In this document: in pieces, positions 32,438-36,293 of the stretch
Position numbering within the stretch: the first letter of the stretch is position 1
Layout of the letters: every line of letters starts with the position of its first letter
Assembly: GCA_018698795.1 (NCBI GenBank)
Contig: JABIPG010000059.1
Coordinates: 1-36,293, forward strand
Reading direction: 5' to 3'
Source: Rhodospirillaceae bacterium
Lineage (GTDB): Bacteria > Pseudomonadota > Alphaproteobacteria > Rhodospirillales > Casp-alpha2
DNA length: 36,293 nt
Notes under the pieces: generated by a model
Database searches by the model: none
Seen by the model: only the letters and a program-made list of their open reading frames with translations
Told to the model about the DNA's origin: nothing
Translations under genes and position numbers: made by a program

Positions 32438-33775
32438 TTACTCCGAATTGTCATTGTCGAGGGCACTGAGCATCTCATCGACGGAAATAAACTTACGCCT
32501 GGGCGCGCCATCCTCAGCTGCCGTTTTTTCCATTTCGTCGATGCGTTTCCATTCGTCAAAACAGACCCATCGCCGGCCGCGTTCATGGAGCAGCGCTTCC
32601 AAACACTGATGTCCCGTTTTGGACGGGTCGCCCTCGGGGGGATTGTCGTCTTGAATATGCCGCGCAGCTTGCTCTCCATCCGGGCGGTTGGTTGAGATGA
32701 CCCCCACCGGTCCGCGCTTGATCCAGCCCACCGCATACAGCCCAGCCTCAATCCGTCCCGAGGTATTTGGAATAATCCCACGCGCGTCGTCGAACGGCGC
32801 ACCGTCGAGCGGTTCGGCCCGGTAGCCGATGGCGGAGATCACTAACCCGCAGGGGATTTCGAAAAACGTTCCCGTACCTTCAGCACGTCCATCAATCACG
32901 CGGGTCCGCTCGCATCGGATGGCTTCGGCCCGCCCGTCACCTAAAATTTCCACAGGGCTGGCATAAAATTCCAGATGCAGGGCTTTCGGTTTGTCGCCGG
33001 GCGGGCGCTCCGCGTAATCCGCCAAGGTCGTCAGGTTCCGTTGGCGCACGCGGTGTTCTCGCTTTTCATATCCGGCGAGTGCGGCATCGATGTCCGATGG
33101 CATTTGCTCTGCGCGCACGCGCGGCGCCGCTTGGGTGAGCAAGCCAAGCTCGCGCAATTCAACATTGGTGAACGCTGCGTCCGCCGGCCCACGCCGGCCC
33201 AGCACATGCACCTCATTGATCGGCGAACGGTCGATGGCTTCGGTCACTGGGTCGGGAAGGTCCGTGCGCGCACGGCCGTAGGCTGAGCGCATGAGCACAC
33301 GAGCACAATCGATGGCCACATTGCCATTGCCGATGACGGCAACGCTCGGGGTATCGAGATAGGGATTAAGGTTTTGGAAATCGGGGTGGCCATTGTACCA
33401 CCCGACAAAAGCCGCCGAGCCATAAACACCGAGCTTGTCGGCGCCGGGGATGGAGAGCCTGCGATCCGAGCGCGCGCCGACGGCCAACACCACGGCGTCG
33501 TACATCTCGCGCATTTCAGTCAGGCTGACATCACGCCCGACCTCAACGTTGCCGTAAAACCGCACCCGTTCCATGAGCGCGGTTTGTTCGTATTTGTTGG
33601 CGATTTTCTTGGTCGTCTGATGATCGGGCGCCACGCCGCCACGGATCAACCCGTACGGCGTCGGCAAGCGTTCAATGATATCGATCTCGCAATTGGGGCA
33701 AGTCTTCAGGAGCGCGCTAGCCGTATAGAATCCGGCAGGACCGGAACCGATTATGGCAACCCTGATGGGCATCAC
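32438..33775 (-). CDS. FprA-type ferredoxin-NADP(+) reductase
   Basis: The 445-residue flavoprotein belongs to the adrenodoxin-reductase/FprA family. An N-terminal FAD motif VAIIGSGPAGFYTA and RLPTPYGLIRGGVAPDH are followed by the central NADP motif VAVIGNGNVAIDCARVL, VHVLGRRGPADAAFT and a C-terminal GWIKRGPVGVISTNRPDG. It would pass electrons between NADPH and ferredoxin. It sits 24 bases downstream of korB, an arrangement that could make 2-oxoacid oxidation yield NADPH via ferredoxin, or let NADPH drive reductive carboxylation. ATG 33775 or ATG 33772 can start it. Confidence 0.9.
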   Translation of the reverse strand: MMPIRVAIIGSGPAGFYTASALLKTCPNCEIDIIERLPTPYGLIRGGVAPDHQTTKKIANKYEQTALMERVRFYGNVEVGRDVSLTEMREMYDAVVLAVGARSDRRLSIPGADKLGVYGSAAFVGWYNGHPDFQNLNPYLDTPSVAVIGNGNVAIDCARVLMRSAYGRARTDLPDPVTEAIDRSPINEVHVLGRRGPADAAFTNVELRELGLLTQAAPRVRAEQMPSDIDAALAGYEKREHRVRQRNLTTLADYAERPPGDKPKALHLEFYASPVEILGDGRAEAIRCERTRVIDGRAEGTGTFFEIPCGLVISAIGYRAEPLDGAPFDDARGIIPNTSGRIEAGLYAVGWIKRGPVGVISTNRPDGEQAARHIQDDNPPEGDPSKTGHQCLEALLHERGRRWVCFDEWKRIDEMEKTAAEDGAPRRKFISVDEMLSALDNDNSE

Positions 33776-33799
33776 GTCACCCCTTCAGCCGCAAGTTCC

Positions 33800-34825
33800 T
33801 CACCCGTCCACCGTCCAAGTGTGGCCCTGGCGCAGCAGTGCGTTGATGTCGGCGGGTTGCATCTTCGATGCGCCGCCCGAATGTTCGTGTACTTGCCGCT
33901 CATAGCTGGGTGCCGGGTCGCAATAGATCACGCCGACAACCACCGGCGCGGTGGGGTTTTCCAAGCTCGCCAGCAAGGTCGCAAGCATGCGGTCGGTCTC
34001 ATCATGCACCATAATATCGGCCTCAGAAATGCCGTCCTCGCCGATCGTGACCACCTCAAGCTCCAGCCGTCCCGGCTTCAGCCTCAAGCCCTTATCGCGC
34101 TCCTTGCCGAAGATCAGCGGCTGCCCGTGTTCGGCCACCACTTGGCGGTCGGCGGCGACGGCTTTTTCGGTGAAATCAGCGAACACGCCATCGTTATAGA
34201 CGATGCAGTTCTGGAAAATTTCGACGAACGACGTGCCTTTGTGCTCGTGCGCGCGCCTGAAGATATCCGGCAGCACTTTCTGCTGACTGTCGATGCCGCG
34301 CGCCAAAAATCTCGCGCCGGCGCCCAAAGCCAATAGCGCCGCCGATAGCGGTTGATCGACCGAGCCCCCAGGTGTCGAGGGCGAGCGCGTGCCAACGCGC
34401 GAGGTCGGCGAGTACTGCCCCTTGGTCAAGCCGTAGATCTCGTTGTTGAACAGCAAGAACTGCACATCCACATTGCGCCGGATCAGATGGATCAAGTGGT
34501 TGCCGCCGATCGACAACGCATCGCCGTCACCCGACACCAGCCATACGTCCAAATCCGGGTTGGCCAACTTGATACCGGTTGCGAATGCCGGCGCGCGACC
34601 GTGAATGGTATGGAAGCCGTAGGTAGCGACATAATAGGGAAACCGCGATGCGCAGCCGATACCCGACACGAACACGGTATTTTCAGTGCGCGCGCCGACG
34701 TCGGCCAAGGCTTTTTGAACGGCGCGCAGGATGGCGTAGTCGCCGCAACCGGGGCACCAGCGCACTTCCTGGTCGGAAGCGAAGTCTTTTGCCGTCAAGG
34801 CAGGGGTGGGTGCTTCGACGTTCAT
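33800..34825 (-). CDS. korB: 2-oxoacid:ferredoxin oxidoreductase, beta subunit
   Basis: The 341-residue subunit carries the thiamine diphosphate domain. Four cysteines suited to a [4Fe-4S] cluster are seen: WCPGCG (two), GIGCASR and FQNCIVY. The TPP/Mg motif is SGDGDALSIGGNH to FNNEIYGLTKGQYSPT. Similarity to KorB points to 2-oxoglutarate, but pyruvate and branched-chain enzymes share these motifs. Start lies one base after the korA stop, so both chains are probably made in equal amounts. The enzyme converts 2-oxoacid plus CoA to acyl-CoA, CO2 and reduced ferredoxin. Confidence 0.92.
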   Translation of the reverse strand: MNVEAPTPALTAKDFASDQEVRWCPGCGDYAILRAVQKALADVGARTENTVFVSGIGCASRFPYYVATYGFHTIHGRAPAFATGIKLANPDLDVWLVSGDGDALSIGGNHLIHLIRRNVDVQFLLFNNEIYGLTKGQYSPTSRVGTRSPSTPGGSVDQPLSAALLALGAGARFLARGIDSQQKVLPDIFRRAHEHKGTSFVEIFQNCIVYNDGVFADFTEKAVAADRQVVAEHGQPLIFGKERDKGLRLKPGRLELEVVTIGEDGISEADIMVHDETDRMLATLLASLENPTAPVVVGVIYCDPAPSYERQVHEHSGGASKMQPADINALLRQGHTWTVDG

Positions 34826-34826
34826 A

Positions 34827-36293
34827 TCAGGCCTCCAGCCGCGCCCGAATGGCGCTTTCCAATTCGTCGATCTTAAACGGCTGGCCGGTGACCTTGTTCA
34901 GGCCCTCGGCGTCGATCAAGTATTCGCTCCTGAGCAGCGCCACCAGCTGGCCGTTGTTCATCTCGGGCACCAAAACGCGCTCGAAGCCGCCCAGCAAATT
35001 CTTCAGGTTGGCTGGCAACGGCCAGATGTTCCTCAGATGGATGTGGCTCACGTCGACGCCCTGCTCCAACAAATTGTCCACCGCGCGGCTGATCGGCCCG
35101 TAGGTGGACCCCCAGCCGACGACAGCCAACGGCCCCTTCGAAGCTCCGGCCTCGACGGTCTGTGGTGTGACATCCTCGCCAATACCCAAAATTTTTCGGG
35201 TCCGCAGATCGGTCATTTCCTGGTGGTTGGCCGGGTCGTACGAGATATGCCCGCTCGACGCATCCTTCTCAATGCCGCCGATGCGGTGCTCAAGCCCCGG
35301 CGTACCTGGGATAGCCCAAGACCGGGCCAAGGTCTCAGGGTCGCGCTCGAACGGCTTGAAGTCTTCCGGGTCGGTGCGGAAGCTGACGGGAATGCGCTCC
35401 ATACTATCGACATCGGGGATCAGCCAAGGCTCGGCGGCGTTGCCGATATAGCCGTCGGTGAGCACGATCACCGGGGTCATGAATTTGGTTGCGATGCGCA
35501 CCGCCTCGATAGCAACGTCGAAACAATCCGCCGGCGAGCGCGCGGCGAGCACACACAGCGGCGCATCACCGTTGCGGCCGTAGACCGCCTGAAACAGATC
35601 CGACTGCTCGGTCTTGGTGGGCAATCCGGTGGAAGGGCCGGCGCGCTGAGAGTTGACCAGCACCAGCGGCAATTCGATGCTGATGGCAAGGCCCAGGGCT
35701 TCGCCCTTGAGCGCCACACCGGGACCGGAACTCGACGTCACGCCGAGTTTGCCCGTGTAGGACGCCCCAATGGCGGCGCAGACGGCGGCGATTTCATCTT
35801 CCGCCTGGAAGGTGGTCACGCCGTAGTCACTCAGGCGCGACAACGAATGCAGCACCGGCGATGCCGGCGTAATCGGGTACGAGCAGAACACCGTTTCCAA
35901 ATCCGCCAACGCACCCGCCGCCGCCAGGCCCCAAGCCATGGCCTCGGCGCCCGTGACGGCGCGGTAGACACCGGGCGCGATCTCGGCCTTCGCCAGGACG
36001 AAGCCGTGAAAGCCTTCGTGCTCCTCGGCGGTTTCCGCCAAGGCGTGGCCGGCGTTAAGCGCTGCGATATTGCTTTCCGCGACGCCCGGGAGCTTGCCGA
36101 ATTTTTGTTTCAGCCACTCAATCGTCGACTCGCGGTCGCGCGCGAACATCCAATAGACATAACCCAGCGCCCAGAAATTCTTGCATCTTAGCGCCTCTTT
36201 CTTGCCGAGTCCCAGGTCGCTTACCGCATCGAGCGTCAACTGCGAGATGTCGAGCTCAATCACCCGGTAGCCATCAAGCGTGCCGTCCTCAAG
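34827..36293 (-). CDS. korA: 2-oxoacid:ferredoxin oxidoreductase, gamma-alpha fusion subunit (5' end missing)
   Basis: The reading frame is open to the right edge of the window (last in-frame codons at 36264-36293 encode LEDGTLDGYR), so the first part of the gene is missing. About 488 residues remain. First comes the C-terminal part of the gamma domain (KNFWALGYVYWMFAR). The alpha domain follows with YPITPASPVLH, QAEDEIAAVCAAIGASYTG, TSSSGPGVALKGEALGLA and QRAGPSTGLPTKTEQSD. A transketolase-like C-terminal domain (WGSTYGPISRAVDNL ... VPEMNNGQL) ends the chain. A GTG at 36263 is only an internal Val codon. The fused gamma-alpha form is common for KorA of aerobic and facultative bacteria. Confidence 0.92.
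   Translation of the reverse strand, partial: LEDGTLDGYRVIELDISQLTLDAVSDLGLGKKEALRCKNFWALGYVYWMFARDRESTIEWLKQKFGKLPGVAESNIAALNAGHALAETAEEHEGFHGFVLAKAEIAPGVYRAVTGAEAMAWGLAAAGALADLETVFCSYPITPASPVLHSLSRLSDYGVTTFQAEDEIAAVCAAIGASYTGKLGVTSSSGPGVALKGEALGLAISIELPLVLVNSQRAGPSTGLPTKTEQSDLFQAVYGRNGDAPLCVLAARSPADCFDVAIEAVRIATKFMTPVIVLTDGYIGNAAEPWLIPDVDSMERIPVSFRTDPEDFKPFERDPETLARSWAIPGTPGLEHRIGGIEKDASSGHISYDPANHQEMTDLRTRKILGIGEDVTPQTVEAGASKGPLAVVGWGSTYGPISRAVDNLLEQGVDVSHIHLRNIWPLPANLKNLLGGFERVLVPEMNNGQLVALLRSEYLIDAEGLNKVTGQPFKIDELESAIRARLEA

Noticed and set aside
34806-36191. Long open frame of 461 codons on the plus strand
   Set aside because: It is antisense to korA, whose domains and motifs are unmistakable; the translation is rich in His/Arg/Gly as expected of a GC-rich shadow frame.
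1-36293. CRISPR array, insertion sequence, or replication origin
   Set aside because: No regularly spaced repeats, transposase motifs, terminal inverted repeats with target duplications, or clustered DnaA boxes near rpmH were seen.

Overview
The window reads as GC-rich chromosomal DNA of an alphaproteobacterium, probably a Rhodospirillales-like heterotroph. The support is the gene order rpmH(GTG start)-rnpA-yidD-yidC-engB, a KorA-type 2-oxoacid:ferredoxin oxidoreductase with its gamma and alpha domains in one chain, an alpha/beta two-subunit acyl-CoA dehydrogenase, and dense packing with many 1-4 nt gene overlaps. No rRNA, CRISPR array, transposase, integrase or phage gene was seen.

Layout. 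1-257: 3' end of an unidentified gene. 241-5382: an acyl-CoA catabolic locus. On the minus strand it has a crotonase and a split ADP-forming acyl-CoA synthetase; divergently on the plus strand are the two chains of an acyl-CoA dehydrogenase. 5383-8384: an atypical block with an AT-rich leader, a peptidoglycan-binding/alpha-beta hydrolase gene, a decayed fused second copy, and a small three-helix membrane protein. It lies against the 3' end of a tRNA-Arg(ACG) gene. 8717-16029: a lipoprotein with a strong terminator, gpt plus a sorbosone-dehydrogenase-like protein, a six-helix membrane protein, a hybrid histidine kinase and a lactonase-like metallo-hydrolase. 16001-18303: panB-panC plus a conserved protein of unknown function. 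18371-18520: an unannotated 49-residue membrane protein, divergent from gamma-glutamyltransferase, which is followed by an amidase and a DsbA/kappa-GST-fold isomerase. 22697-27156 (minus): TVP38-family membrane protein, disulfide oxidoreductase, sensor kinase and trans-aconitate methyltransferase. 27271-30740: the ribosome/RNase P/membrane-insertase operon behind a clear sigma70-type promoter. 30881-31795: an EamA transporter. 31984-36293 (minus): korA (cut by the window end), korB, an FprA-type ferredoxin-NADP reductase and a rhodanese.

How genes work together. The first locus can activate a carboxylic acid with ATP, desaturate it and carry out a crotonase step. The last operon can connect 2-oxoglutarate (or another 2-oxoacid) oxidation to ferredoxin and NADP(H). 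panB and panC supply pantothenate for CoA. The part most worth a second look is 5383-8384. A hydrolase/small-membrane-protein pair has been tandemly duplicated; one copy is fused and interrupted by two in-frame stop codons, and the block sits where an element integrated at a tRNA 3' end would sit. This resembles an effector/immunity-type locus, but that function is inference only.
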